Assembly (NCBI RefSeq): GCF_016920785.2
Contig: NW_024609836.1
Coordinates: 11,376,018-11,440,017, forward strand
Direction of reading: 5' to 3'
Source: Ixodes scapularis
Lineage: Eukaryota; Arthropoda; Arachnida; Ixodida; Ixodidae
Length of the DNA stretch: 64,000 nt
This document shows positions 19,907-32,050 of the stretch, piece after piece. A program made the position numbers and the translations under genes. Every line of letters begins with the position of its first letter. Positions within the stretch are counted from its first letter, which is position 1. The notes below the pieces were generated by a model. That model was not told the DNA's origin. It saw nothing but the letters and a program-made list of their open reading frames with translations, and did no database searches.

Positions 19907-21489
19907 CTTCCCGAAACGTCGTGTATTAAAGCCTCTACTGCTGTTCAAACATTTTTCTACGTTTAGTATTGCAGTATTGAAATTCCTTCGCACCTCCTCA
20001 AAGGACCGCCAAGGTCTGAGCTCTCGGTCTGCTTCGGAAATTAGCGGAAAATTTGTGCAATATTGTATCTGCACTTTTTTCTATAATTGTGCGTACTTGC
20101 TGCAAACTATGGGTGAAAGGAAGCCTCAGTCGGGCAAAAATGCCTTTGCTTCCATCCCCTACCGGGCTTGGGCCGTAAAATTAAAATAAACCGCCACTCA
20201 ATTGAATTTGGCATCAAATCAGACTTTCCCGCTAAATTTTGCGCGGGAATTTTGAATGGGCGCATGAGTTTGTGATTCCGGTTGTTGAATCATTTTCAGC
20301 GGGGAACCAGTCCCGTGAAATTCAGAGGGTACATTGAATTGGCTACTGTTAAACATTCAAAATAGCACAAAAACAAAAAAGACAGGCACACTAAAATTTT
20401 GTCTTTGCTAGGGCGTTCACATGTCACGGGTTGGAATCCCTAGAAATTTTTTTTTTAAGTTTTAAAAGCAGATTATTTTGAAAACCGGTGTCATTTAAGT
20501 ATGATTAGATATGATATAGGGGAAGTACCCAAGGTGGACAACATTTAAGCGAGAATAAATTGACTTCCGCCTGAAATCGAAAGCAACTCGCTCTTAAACT
20601 AACCACCAATTTAATTAAAATCGTTCAGCCTCATTTTTTTACAGTTAAATAAAATAAACTTTCAATTTAGTGTCACTTCAAGTCGTACGAGAAATCCTTC
20701 TTTTCGTCCCTGTAAACACAGCATCCCGAGCCCTCTTCAAAACCTTCCAGGGATCACCGACGGCGGGAGCCCATCGAGAACAGCACAGCACCACGCTGCT
20801 CGCAATCAAGGGACACCCGACACCCTCGTCGAACGGGACCCGAGCTGCCTCGAAACCCGAGCTCGAACCCCCGTCCACGCACGCGCCGACCAGCAGCGCG
20901 CGTGGTGCCGTCGGCACCTGCGAAAGTCGATAGCGCCGCGGCGGCGCCGAAGATAGCGTCGAGACCAGCGAGACGCGAACGCCACACGGCGCCGGAGGGG
21001 GAGTTGGCTTCCCACACCAAAGCTCGACTTCAATCAGAACGCTGTTCAAGCCCCCCACCTCTCCCCTTCCTCCATACAAGCGTGCACACGAGAATGATAT
21101 TCTCCCTCGCTATACTTGATTTCACCTTACAATGGCCTGCAGAGAACACTATGAGCCATATGCTATAGCCAATCCAGTACTCCAAGCGTGTCACGTGATT
21201 ACCGTCATCGTGCATCGCGTGACCTCTCCGGTAGGTCCCATGACGTGGCATAGGATCGACTGCGATGACTCGTAGTGTCGGCTGCAGTTTAACGTAAGGT
21301 GAACTGCAGCGTAAACTAGGGACGCAGCAAACTTTTGTCGAACCGGAGGTTCGACTAGGTTAGGCAAACCTTCGAACTTTTGGCAAAAGTTTGACGAAGA
21401 TGGATGAGCGGATGGTGTTGGCAAAATCATCTGCGTCAGGTGGTATCATGCACAGCCTAGCCTTGAAAAAATGTACATTTTTCGTTATG
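19907..21489. other. Intergenic with a GC-rich open patch
   Basis: The segment 20690-21080 is GC-rich and open on both strands (87 codons +, 133 codons -) without recognisable domains. A CCCGCTAAA/GCGGG motif near 20230 belongs to the dispersed TTTCCCGCTAAA group. No gene is supported. Confidence 0.45.
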
Positions 21490-21715
21490 ATTTTAATGCA
21501 ATTAAATGCAAAGGTGCAAGCGAGCTGGACAAGAATGACGAAAATAATTCCTGGAGAAGGGGAACTGCAAATGGAGAGGTCCCGGGTTCGATACCCGGAC
21601 CATGCGCATTTTTTTCTGTCACGCACCAGTCATTTAGCTGTGTTTGGAGATATTTGTGTTTGTTCTTTGTCCCTCTTGTTCCATTTCTCCAAAGATTATT
21701 TTCGTGATACATTCC
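21490..21715 (+). mobile_element. tRNA-derived SINE, chimeric copy
   Basis: From about 21565 this is the body of the SINE family clustered at 59.3-60.7 kb. It includes the box-B-like GGTTCGATACC (21584-21594), the GTGTTTGGAGAT(AT)TTGTGTTTG segment and the TTCTCC tail. The preceding 21490-21560 is the reverse complement of the same family's 3' end (GCGAGCTGGACAAGAATGAC), so the copy is a head-swapped chimera lacking box A. Confidence 0.7.
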
Positions 21716-24700
21716 TCCCTTTAAATACGGCTTTAAATCCTGTCTTTCGTTAAATTGCCTAATAAACCAGTTTTGTGCAATATCAAACTTCGTTAGACCT
21801 TTCCACTAATCTTATAACTTCCCCTTCCTATGTATTATTTAATTTCTCAGTTCTTTCATTTTTAAGAATTGTTCAAGGTGTTCGACTTCTAGAACATTGT
21901 TTTCCCACTTCTACGCCACAGTTTCAAATTTGGAGAAGGTATAATTTATACATCAGCTTGCTCTATATTTCAAAGAATTGCCAACGTTTAAGAACTTTCA
22001 AAACAAGCAAGCAAGCAAAGCAAACATTAAAGGCATGAAGTTTTTGATGAGTCACGTAGTTTGTTAGGGTGAAACAATATACCCATCGCCGCTAGGCGGC
22101 AGCCAATCATTTAAAATTTTTGCGCATGCGGACTTCAGCCGAATGTTTGGGGAACTTCGCCCTAAAAATGTTCGAAAAAGTCGAGCATGGCGAAACTCGA
22201 AACTCGCCCAGTTCGTGATACCCCTCTCGCGAACGCGTCGGGCTTGGTGTCGGAATGTTTATGGTAATAAATTTAGGAGAATTTTCAGCAGTACAACGGT
22301 GCCATTCGAGGCGCCCTTTCTCCATCAAAGCATAAGGTGCGATTTTTCACAGTGAAACACATTTGTGACAATATAAAAAAGGGGAATTAACGCAGCAGGA
22401 TAATGTTTTCTGACACATATGAATCAGGAGAGTGTGATTTGATATTCATAAGGCGCTTCAGAACAGTTGTAGTTTTAACTGCTCTTTCACCTTTCTTAAT
22501 GTGCTTTCCAGCGTTCAGAGTTTGCAAGAATGCGTACTTTTGCTTACGTATTGAGTAGAAAATGTATTTTTTTCCCTACAATGAACGCCCATAAATAAAA
22601 ATAAGTGCAGTCGTAACAACAATAGTGAGAGAATTATACCAGAGGTGTAAACGAGCTAGGAAAAAAAAAAAGACTCTACACCATAGATGACCACTTTCTT
22701 TCCCCCCAAAAAGTGATCGCCGAAACCGGTCACAATACGGACATTATTTTCGAACTTATCCCCCTCCAATGCCACGGATTCAAACGACAATCAAACATTC
22801 CCTGCTCCCCATTCCATCCCCTCTCCCATTCATCGCGTCCCCATTTCGCTCCCCAACTCCGCAAAACAAACCCAAACCACCAGGAAACAAAAGAGAAGCG
22901 CGAGCAGACAGCCGCGAGTGTCAGTAGCAGCAGCCGCACGCGTCCCTCATCCACCATCACCCCAGAGTTAAGCACCTCGAGATCGACGCATGCGCGGTAA
23001 GGGTGTAACTGGACACCCATGGGACTGGACTCCCCCTCCCTCCCGCCATCCTCCTCATCCAGGCATCGTCTGCAAGAGGCGTGTGTGAAAACGGTCGGTG
23101 TCCCTATCCATATAGACACACGAGAGCATATGCCGGTGACACCGCTTCGCTGCGCGTCCGTTTCTCTCCGATAGATGGCGGGCGCCGCTTCACCGAGTGG
23201 ACAAACAGTTCTAAATAGCTTTTGCACGCTCCCTCGCTGCTATTGCTTTCTCTCCGCGCGTCGCGTTCCTTGCTCCCGAGTCAATAACGGTCTTGCGGAG
23301 AGCCTTCCCGCGCCGATCTCCAGAGGGGAAGTTTTCATTTCGGCCAGGCCCACTTACGGCCTCACAGAGACGTCGCTCCGTGTGTGACGCGGCTCGGCAC
23401 GCCGTGTTCCCCTTCTTCTCTTCAGACAGGGGACAGCGGACGCGGGGCTTGAGGCCTGCTGAGGCGAATCCTCTAAAGCGCGTCGGCCTGAGGTTCGGCT
23501 GTGGCAACAGTGCGGTGAAATTGTTTGTGTGGTTCCTTATGTTGCGGTGCTGGGCTCGATGAAGAGGAGGGTTCCGATTCCCCGTTAGAAGAGGCTTAAA
23601 AGCGCGGTTGTTTGCTGATGACGGATGCTGGTTGGGTTTGAGACGTGTGTTCGTTCGGCGTCTGGATCCACACGGACGGGCGCCTTGTTCGAGTGTTTAA
23701 ATTCTCGTTTCGAGTATTGCAGGGGTATACTTCCGCACCTTGCTTCTGTCGGTCGTTCCAAGGAAAATCTGTCAGAAATCCTCGTGGGAGTCGTATATGT
23801 ACGCGTGTACCCATGCTTCCGCAACTTCGCCTTGAGAGGGACGTCGACTTTTATATGTTGGCGACAAAGGACCGCCACCGAAGTCAGGAGCAGCACACGG
23901 GATTCTACAGCGCCATCGCATTTAAGGGCTTCTTTGAAGGCGGGAGACAATCTGTGTTGGACTGAAGCCCGGACAAGGGCAATACGTGTGACCTAGATAG
24001 GCGGACCAGAGTCCCAGTTCATGCAGAGTGAGCCAGGGTTGAAGGTCAAGGCGATATGGCCGAAATGTGATGTTTCTCGCAGTCGAAATCAATGAAAGTG
24101 TGATACACCTGGCAGGCGGAACGTCTTAAGGAATAAACATTCAGACCAGCAATGCAATATCTGATCCGTCTTCATTGAAGGCACTGAAAACCGAGGGGTA
24201 CACCACATCGTGTCGAGCTGTTGAGAGGTCTATATGGCATTAATTTAAAGAGGAGGGCGTTCTTGTATTCTAGCATTCATAAGCTTTGGTATTTGTCTTA
24301 AACACCACGGGCGCTTCTCGATGACTTAGTTCCGGTTTGACGCAGCGCATACAAGTGCGAAATGCATCGTCCCATAGAGCCCCACTATGAATATTCAACC
24401 AAAACTTCACGTTGCGTCATAAGCCAACGAAAACACCAAAAAACGATAAGCCACACTGTGCGTCTCTTAAATGGTCACAACCAAATCCAATTCAGTATTC
24501 AGTAAATAGAGCGATCATTCGAAGGCCGAGCTAATCGCGTGTCAAACAAAGTAAAGAAAAAAGAAGGTAACCGGCCGAAAAAAAAACATAATTGAGTCAT
24601 CCATCCCGAGGAAGCCGTCAAATAAAGCTAACAAAAAAGCAAAAAAAAAAAAAGATAACAACTACTATCTCTTTACCGACCCATAATAAGGCGATACGAC

Positions 24701-25289
24701 CCAGACCCTTTCTCCACTACCCCTGAAACTAAATATAAGACCGCCCATTCGCCGCTGCTAGAATAACACCATAAGGCTAATAAATAACCGTCGGCGCCGA
24801 CAAGGTGGGAACATAATTTGCGAACCCGGCACCTCATTTCATATGCGTCGAGTCTGTCGAGGCTGCCGAAAAGGGATGGCTGTCCGGAAGGTTCATTTGC
24901 ATACCGGTGCTTCGTCGACTGCCGGGAGCCAAATCTCGATATCGCTTGCACGCGCACGCTCCGAGCTTGAAGAGAGCAATCGCGAAAACGAGACGGGAAG
25001 GGAAATACTTCTCGAAGAATAGCGAGCTTTAAAAGAGCGTGCGCAAAAACAAAAACAAAAAAACATAAAAAAACGCAACCATTTCGCATGCTCCGAACCC
25101 AAAGTGCATTTTCGATTGGCGCATAGCGACGACGCCCTTTCTTCGCGCACGCCAAGCTTTTTACGGTATTCTGAAACTCCATAAAGTATGCGCGCATTAC
25201 TTCTCTCGCCAGCCGGCGTAAAATGAAGACGAGAGTAGAAAAATGGCTAGGCTCTCGTCTAACTTCTGCGAATGTAGGATAAGTTCACG
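21716..25289. other. Intergenic, no supported gene
   Basis: Mixed sequence. 22690-23600 is GC-richer with several overlapping frames; 24673-25197 has a 174-codon - strand frame without a known domain. A possible initiator-plus-donor arrangement at 22918-22998 is discussed as a finding. A poly-A stretch lies at 24640-24651. Confidence 0.4.
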
Positions 25290-25490
25290 CGTGTCACGGT
25301 GTCAGTGTCTGGACGTGACTTGGTCACGTGAGGCAAAGTGGAACGTGGTGAACTTTCTCACTAGCTTTAGGGGGGAAAATGCGCGTTTTGCCCGCGACAT
25401 GGCATCTGTCCGTGATGTGAAATCTCACCGTGACGTTACACGTTCTCGTGACGGTACATCTGTTTTTAACCTTACACCTGGTTCATGACG
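25290..25490. repeat. GTGACG/CACGTGA-rich segment
   Basis: CGTGAC, GTCACG and related hexamers recur about a dozen times within 200 bases, without a fixed period. The composition resembles 14984-15050, 29370-29480 and 33404-33480. Confidence 0.55.
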
Positions 25491-25689
25491 CTTCATTTGC
25501 TTTCTTCGGAATACCCCTCCTCGAGTCATGACATTTGTTGGAAGTAAAAAAAAGAAAAGAAATTCGGATCCCAGCCCAAATGTAAGTCCAAGTTGTCGTA
25601 CATCTTCTTAAAGCCCAAATGCGCTAAAGTATTTAAAGTCACGGCTGCTGGCAAGGTACGTTCTACGGAATCACGCCAATACGGATAGA

Positions 25690-25920
25690 GACTGGGTGAG
25701 AGGAGGAAACGAGAGAGTTCTGCGACGTCAGAGCACCGACCTCTGATTGGAGTGATTAGAGGGTAGACGCAAGGGTAGCCTTTTCCTCTGCTCACATTTG
25801 GAACGGGTTCCAACTGTGAGTAGATGGAAAGGCCTTTGCGTGTACCTACTAATAATTCCAATCAGAGCTCGTTACTCTCCTGTCCCGGAGCTCTCTTGTT
25901 TCCTCCTCTCTCCGAGTCGC
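25690..25920. repeat. Foldback element related to the intron-2 inverted repeat
   Basis: The left arm (25690-25793) pairs with the right arm (25815-25920) through GAGAGGAGGAAAC, GAGAG(T/C)TC and CTCTGATTGGA blocks. The GACGTCAGAG and CCGACCTCTGATTGG stretch also matches the right arm of the element at 12996-13133, so both probably belong to one family. Confidence 0.65.
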
Positions 25921-26174
25921 TAACCGCGTCAAGAAAGATTGCTTGCATGGAGATTGGATTTTCCTTATTCTAGGCCGGCTCAAATTTGAATTTTTTCGGT
26001 TTTCACCGACTTCCGTAAAACCGTCTCGGGTTTTTGTGTGTGTTTTCGGGATAATAGTTAGAACGCAGGGCATTAGCTATAAGCGGTTGTAAACAGGCAT
26101 AAAGGCGAGGGGCACCTGGCCCATGCCATGTTCCTGTTCGTGTAAGGAAGCACGTGCAATTGCAAGCCTGCCGA

Positions 26175-26510
26175 AGCAAAGCCTCCTCTATACTCACAAA
26201 GCCCGGCAGCTCGACGGCGCAGCCATAGAGTGCCTGGTCGCAGATTTGGAGCGCGAGGATCTGGTAGCACAGAGAATCAAAAAGCCATTTCTCGAGAAAC
26301 CTGAACGTCAGCGCACAGCTTTTGTAGCGGCGAGGACCCGAAACACACATGTTCACTTGGGAGACGTGTGTTTCGGCGTCTCGCCGCAGCGGGGCGCCAG
26401 TTACGTGGCTCTCCTCTCATCCGTTTCCTGCCGCTCCAGCTTTTCCATTTTGGCGGCCGCTTCTCGTGGCGATCTGCCAGGCTTTGTCAGCATATAGGAG
26501 GCTATGGCCA
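26175..26510. mobile_element. DNA-transposon-like repeat, copy 1 of 2
   Basis: The ends carry an inverted repeat: CCTCCTCTATACTCACAAAG on the left and CTTTGTCAGCATATAGGAGG on the right. The interior 26184-26425 is closely similar to 34040-34297, including CGCAGCCATAGAG and AGCGGCGAGGACCCGAAACA. Short frames reading LRPG(T/A)LWLRR are shared between both copies but lack an identified domain. Confidence 0.65.
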
Positions 26511-26822
26511 GTTACCGTCACGCGCACGCTGCACTTGCTTGCACGCATGAAGCACCAGTCGGGGCGCCGTGCTTGCCAACATGCATAGGGTCCTTTAAGG
26601 TGTATTCACATGGGGGCAAAATCCCTCCCCTTTTCTTCCCGGGACGCTCAACACGTGATAACAACCTCGCGCTTTTGCGCGGACCCGCGCTGACGTAAAT
26701 ATCCCAAGGGGATGAGGAAGCTTTTGCTCAGGCAGCTCGAACCTTGGCGTGGGATATCTGCCATTCGCGGTATTTTGCTCGCGTGTCTGGCAACCAGATA
26801 CCGGCGCTGGCATCGGGATCGC

Positions 26823-27130
26823 TTAACTTGTTGTAAGGGGGATCGGTGGCCGAGTGGTCTAGCGCACACCAGCTCGGAGCACGTGGAGCGAAAGCTCGCG
26901 CTGCAGAACCTAGGGATCCTGGGTTCGAGCCCCACCCCTGCCCGTTTCGATCTGGATGAGCATCGTACCGGCGTGCGGTCGTGTATCACTACTGCGTGAT
27001 GCACGTTAAAGACCCCAGGCTAGCGGCTGTACCGCACTGGCTAAATTTCTCATCTACAGCTGGGAGACTCGTCGCCCCTGTGAGGCAGACCAAGTTCTAG
27101 GCTGTATAAACACACACACAACCCAATTTT
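26823..27130 (+). mobile_element. tRNA-derived SINE (Ser/Leu-like box A), unit 1
   Basis: A box-A-like TGGCCGAGTGG lies at 26847-26857 and a box-B-like GGTTCGAGCCC at 26922-26932, the spacing of a class II tRNA with a long variable arm. The body continues with GCACGTTAAAGACCCCAGGC and ends in a (CA)n tail. The unit is bounded by TTAACTTGTTGTA at 26823 and 27131. It cannot fold as a functional tRNA, since it lacks a proper acceptor stem partner and runs on for 200 bases. Confidence 0.85.
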
Positions 27131-27445
27131 TTAACTTGTTGTAGGGGGATCGGTGGCCGAGTGGGCTGTAGCGCACACCCAGCTCGACGCGCGTGGAGCG
27201 AAAGCTCGCGCTGCAGAACCCAGGGATCCTGGGTTCGAGCCCCACCCCTGCCCGTTTCGATCTGGATGAGCATCGTACCGGCGTGCGGTCGTGTACCACT
27301 ACTGCGTGGTGCACGTTAAAGACCCCAGGCTAGCGGTTGTACTGCACTGGCTAAATTGCTCATCTACAGCTGGGAGACTCGTCGCCCCTGTGAGGCAGAC
27401 CAAGTTCTAGGCTGTATAAACATACACACAACTCAATTTTTGTTT
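27131..27445 (+). mobile_element. tRNA-derived SINE (Ser/Leu-like box A), unit 2
   Basis: A near-identical tandem copy of the preceding unit, with the same boxes and (CA)-rich tail. It is again followed by TTAACTTGTTGTA at 27445. Differences are limited mainly to the CTAGCGCACACC / TGTAGCGCACACCC region and a few substitutions. Confidence 0.85.
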
Positions 27446-27498
27446 TAACTTGTTGTAGCTCGCGCTGTTGCGCACGTTCACCGAGGCCTCCGGAGGAG

Positions 27499-27726
27499 TC
27501 ATCGATGTTCGTCAGTGACGTCCTCAAGCCATAAACCATAAAAAAAAAAAAACATAAAAGTGATTTTTGATTTTACGTACTTTTTTGCTGCATCCACCCA
27601 CTCAAGAAGCATTTTTCTTTTAGCAGGAAGCAGTTGGTCGTCTTGTGCTTTTAACTGCGCTGCTGCCATAATCGCATATCGCCGTCTCATGTATGCCTCC
27701 ATTTTTCTACTCTCGTCAGCGCGCAC
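27499..27726 (-). CDS. Small unrecognised open frame
   Basis: A 75-codon - strand frame reads plausibly as protein in its middle (MEAYMRRRYAIMAAAQLKAQ) before passing into a poly-A-derived Phe run, which cannot be original coding. A GTACGT donor-like site just before the run could mark an exon end. I do not recognise the product. A transposon-encoded exon is possible. Confidence 0.2.
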   Translation of the reverse strand: MRADESRKMEAYMRRRYAIMAAAQLKAQDDQLLPAKRKMLLEWVDAAKKYVKSKITFMFFFFYGLWLEDVTDEHR

Positions 27727-27907
27727 TGGGCCCCTTTGTGGAGATCGCGACCTCTAATTGCGTCTGTTAACTGCCATCACCCTCGGCTCCCCTCCTTAGT
27801 GTGAATGCTGGAGTCGAGGAAGGAGTCCCAATGGGTCCACCGATCACTCACGTCACGCACATCCCTCCCCCTTAAAATCATCTCCCGTGTAAATACACCT
27901 TTATGTA

Positions 27908-29016
27908 CAGGGTGTTCGCAAGAGCTCTTCGGGTGTAGAAAAAATACTACAAATAAGTCACTAAACAAACTGCAGTGGAACTTTTTTTAAAAAGGTGTCT
28001 TTAGGTGGTGCATGCATCACGCAAACATTTTATGATTGTAGGTCAATGGTAAAAAATCGAAACCCGAAAAATTAGTGTTTTCTCTATGCACAACGAACAA
28101 AAAAAAAACATGCACCGAAGACACTTAAGACTGCTTACGTGTAGGAATGTGAAAGCATTATAGGTGCGCGGGTGAAGAGTTTTCGAGTGATGTTTCTTCA
28201 TGTATTCAAGTTATTTCTGACGGTATTGTATTCGGTATATGTGTTTGCGTATTCAATGGCCTGCTTCCTCAGCTGGGACGTATCTGCGTGGGCGGCAGCG
28301 TTTGCCTGCGGAAGCCGCCGTAGATGTAGACGCTGCTGCCGATGTCGAGGCCTCATATGTGGACGCGGTCGCCTCACAGTCCATCGCACGAAGTACACAA
28401 CGAAGCGTGAAGTTCGAAGCGCAAGTGACGCGCCAAAGGCAGCGCGCGGTAGATATCAAGCTGCCCCACTGCGCAGGCGCGACGCCCCCGCCGGCTCCAC
28501 GGCTTCCGTGACGAAGCATCTGCGTTGCTCTGCTTTTCGTTGTGTTTTATATCCGAGGCGCGGCCGCTTTCACCTTGAGCCTTGCGTGCTTGATGACGCA
28601 TTTTTGTGACCATCTTTCGGCCACAAAGTCTACGCCGTCTTTTCCCGTCATTTGACATATAACACTTTCACTTTAAACATCAAGAACCCTCCGGCCGACG
28701 CTGCCACTTACAGATGCACCACACACGCCATGACCTGCTGGATCTGATTTTGGGTACTCATTTCACGGAAGCCACCACGTTTTCGCTTTATGTCGTGCTA
28801 TCTGTCGAGTATCGGAGTCAACCCGACGATTTTTGCCGTTTCTTCCCCTGCGCATAAGGGAAAAAAAATTGCTTCAATATTTTTTTTTTAAACCTACACT
28901 CACATATTTTAAATGCACCACCTAAAAACGCGTTTGTAGAAAGCTCCGTTTCACTCCGTTCATTGGTTTATTTATACGAGTGTTTTTACGGACCAATAGA
29001 GCTCGAGAACTCCCTG
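27908..29016. mobile_element. 1.1 kb terminal-inverted-repeat element
   Basis: The ends are CAGGGTGTTCGC and GAACTCCCTG. The left TIR (27908-28015) and right TIR (28909-29016) align over about 110 bases, sharing GAGCTCT, TAAATAA and TTTAGGTGGTGCAT. The same ends flank the smaller element in homeobox intron 1. The interior (28430-28660, - sense) contains a Lys/Arg-rich open segment also found at 60741-60985, so the cargo itself is repetitive. No transposase is recognised. Confidence 0.7.
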
Positions 29017-30640
29017 CAGGTTAAAACTCGCGTATTTTGTTATGGAAGTCGGTGGCAAACTGTCCACTCCCAACAGCGATAAATATAAGAAGAGTAAAAC
29101 CTCGGGTCTACTGAAAAAAGCCATATGCACCCATACGACCCATATTGCCATAGAAAAAGATTCATATGAAAACATCTTAAAAATTACGACTTTTATCAGC
29201 GTACCTCCTTTGATGTATTACAAAAAATCCCCGCATCTTGTAAACCTCGTGTATGCACAAAACGCCCAAAAATTGTTGGTGCTGTGCTCCCCATGTATAT
29301 AATTAAAACATCGCTAAATGAATAAAAATATACTCTAACAGGTAAGCAATTTCCCCGCTAAATATAGCCGAGAGTGGCCACGTGACCTGATTGGCGTAGC
29401 GTGCATGGGCGACTGAACCTCGTGACACCTCATGTGGCATAACCACGTAAAAGAGTCGTCACGTCACGCGTCACAATGTCGGTATTACCTGCCGTACGAA
29501 GATTGGATCAGATATGACCAAAGAGCGCTGCGCAACAAACTCCTAAATTATCAAGAAGCCGTATTATCGATTTTTTAAACAAATATTTGTTAATTTCAGA
29601 TTCAAAAGCCAGCCAACTAAAGCATTCTGTTTTAAGAACGTCGATCATACGTTTCACTAAAAAAATATTCGAACCATTTTTGTTTTCTGTTGATTTCCGA
29701 CGGTGGCGGCTTCTCACATTTCGTCATTCGCAGTGTCGCCTTCAAAGGCCCTCTTCCCTTCATGGTTGTCACGTGTGGGAACGCGGGAATCTTTCGGGCG
29801 ACTGGGCCCAATTTCCAGAATTCGGGAAAGTTAGGGAATAGCTCACCGAATCCGGGTCGAGATCAAAGAGTCCCTCGTGGGAAAAAAGAGAACGAAAAAT
29901 CGGGAAACGATGTGTACTCGCGCGCATGAGTTTGTACCGAATCTATGAATGCCCGGCTCGACGGTGCGTCGGTATTTGCCACGACTCTTGTTTTGAGTGA
30001 AATCAGTACTTTTTTGCTACGCACGCGTTAAAATCATAGAAAATTATAAAAAAAAACTTAAGTAAGCTACCGCGATAGACTGTTTAAAACAAAACAAAAA
30101 ATTACAAACTCAGCACTTTCAAATTGAATAAAAAGGTAATAATCTATGGGCAGGTATATATACATTAAAGACTACTTTAAAAATAGAAATGTTGGAGGAG
30201 TAAAAAGGAGTTATCTTTTCTACCCAATTTCCCTGCTTGACATGTTTCTAGAGCGACTTCCCCTTTCCCCTATTTCCCTCTCCTTAATACTATAGGTGAG
30301 TTGGCGGCGGCGTACTTTTAACGTCGGTGCATGATGAGAGAGCTTGTCTTCATATGACGAGGGCATAATACATAAAGAGGAGATGCAAAAATACTTTCCG
30401 TTCACATCCGCAAAGAGGATTAGAAAGTAAACGACAAAGGTTTACAGAACCTTCAAAGCTGAAATGTTAAGAAGGTTTGATTTTTCTCCAATAACTACAC
30501 GTGATTGGTACTACACCTCAATATATTTTATAAAACAAAACTTGGAAATATGTCTTGAAACATTGTGTGGAAGAGATCTCTCCTCTAATTTATGCATTCC
30601 AAGAAAGCACGGATTTCCAAGAAATACAAGCCTTTGTTAT
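29017..30640. other. Intergenic, no recognised gene
   Basis: The stretch holds an ACGTG-rich patch at 29370-29480 with a CCCCGCTAAAT motif just before it, then AT-rich sequence. Open frames up to 86 codons lack domains. Confidence 0.5.
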
Positions 30641-32050
30641 TTATTTATTTATTCTGAAAATACTGTCAGCCCTTTCTTCAGGGACATTACAGGGAGGGTT
30701 CAAGTTACAAAAATACACAATACAATGCAGGGAACAGTCAACAAAAACATACATTTACGATCAATACAAGTTTGTGAAACCGTTAGGTTAACAGCTGAGT
30801 GATAGAATGTTCAAAGGTTGATACAGTGTCTATATTCACAATTTCATTTGGTAGCAGGATTCAGCCTCAATCCTTCGGCTATTGAATGTTTGGACTGTTT
30901 CGGAGTGGTTTAGTTTGCCTGAACGTTTTGCACTTGCTGGAAAAATGTACGTATTTTGGCTCAAGTCAAGCTAGCCGTTAATAATAATAATAAAAGAGTA
31001 ATTTTAAGCGTTTGATTTCTCTTGTTTTCTGCAATAGTTGTACATTGCTTTAACGGAGCGTATTTGTTGGAAATGCCATCCTCTTACGGTTGGAGTGACT
31101 AAAGGAAGCAGCCTGTCTTCGCACATTTTTCAATTTACCGATGCCTTTTTAGTATAAGGGTCCCACACAGCACTACTATACTCTAAGAGGTGTGTTATGG
31201 GGGTTTTATATGCAACATGCTGAACTTCTTTGGTTGCGTGATTCAGTTTGTGCTTTGGGAAGCAGTTTCTTATCCCGTGAACAGACTGTGGCCGTATGTT
31301 TACTCCATGTCAAATCTTCTGAGAAAATAACTCCGATGTACTTAAGTCTTCCACTCGGCCCAGTTCTGCGTCAGCAAGGCAGTACTGGGAGGGAACTTAT
31401 ACTCCGCTTCTTAGTGATGTGGGCATCTACAGAGTTTTTTTTATATATATTTAATGTCACATATTTTCTTTTAATGGACTAGATACCTATTGTGTGATGT
31501 TTGCTGCCCTCGAGAGCTTGCTGTTGAGTAAATAATTCAATCGTACGCGAACATTATGACGTGACTTTCTGGTAAGGGGCTGTAAACTTTTATCATTATG
31601 CACGTTAAAGAAAAGTAGTGGTCCTAAAACAGATTTTTGGGGTACTCCTGAATTAACCTAAATAGGGTTGGAAAATTGAATACTGACTTTAAATAAGATT
31701 CAACCCAGTTAGTAGTGATTTGATGTAGTCCAAAGGATTTTAATTTCAACCGTAGTTTTCCTGATTGGTACACTATAAAACGCTTTCGGAAAATTCATGC
31801 ACATGACACCGACTTCTAGTTTTTCATTTAGTGCAGATGATACATCATGATTGGGCTTAACCATTTGAGTGATCGTTGGAAAGCCCAACCGGAACCCATG
31901 CTGTCTAAGGTAAGGCAACTTATTAGTTTCAAAGTGGCATAATATATGTTTTCATCAGATGTGTTTCATAATTTTACACGCAATATGAATGAAAAAAAAA
32001 TTGGTCTATAATTTTTAATGCTCAATTTTTCCTAAAATTTAAAAGCTTAA
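30640..32050 (-). pseudogene. LINE reverse transcriptase relic
   Basis: On the - strand, 31709-31918 encodes a decayed RT fragment starting LRQHGFRLGF, with MNFPKAF, matching the FR..(S)T and D(F)SKAFD boxes of CR1/Jockey-type elements. Further along the - strand, around 31600, another frame gives GVPQKSVLGPLLFFN, the conserved PQGSVLGPLLF box. The frames differ and carry stops, so it is non-functional. The 3' end is probably near 30640. Confidence 0.7.

Noticed and set aside
19662..20189. 175-codon + frame with Pro- and Gly-rich blocks
   Set aside because: The blocks come from homopolymer C and G runs of the element at 19722-19906. No independent coding evidence.
24673..25197. 174-codon - strand frame
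   Set aside because: It includes a Phe-rich stretch derived from poly-A sequence and has no domain or splice support. I could not justify calling it a gene.
26841..26940. tRNA-Ser or tRNA-Leu gene
   Set aside because: Boxes A and B are good, but the sequence continues into a SINE body, is tandemly duplicated with a CA-rich tail, and does not close a proper acceptor stem.
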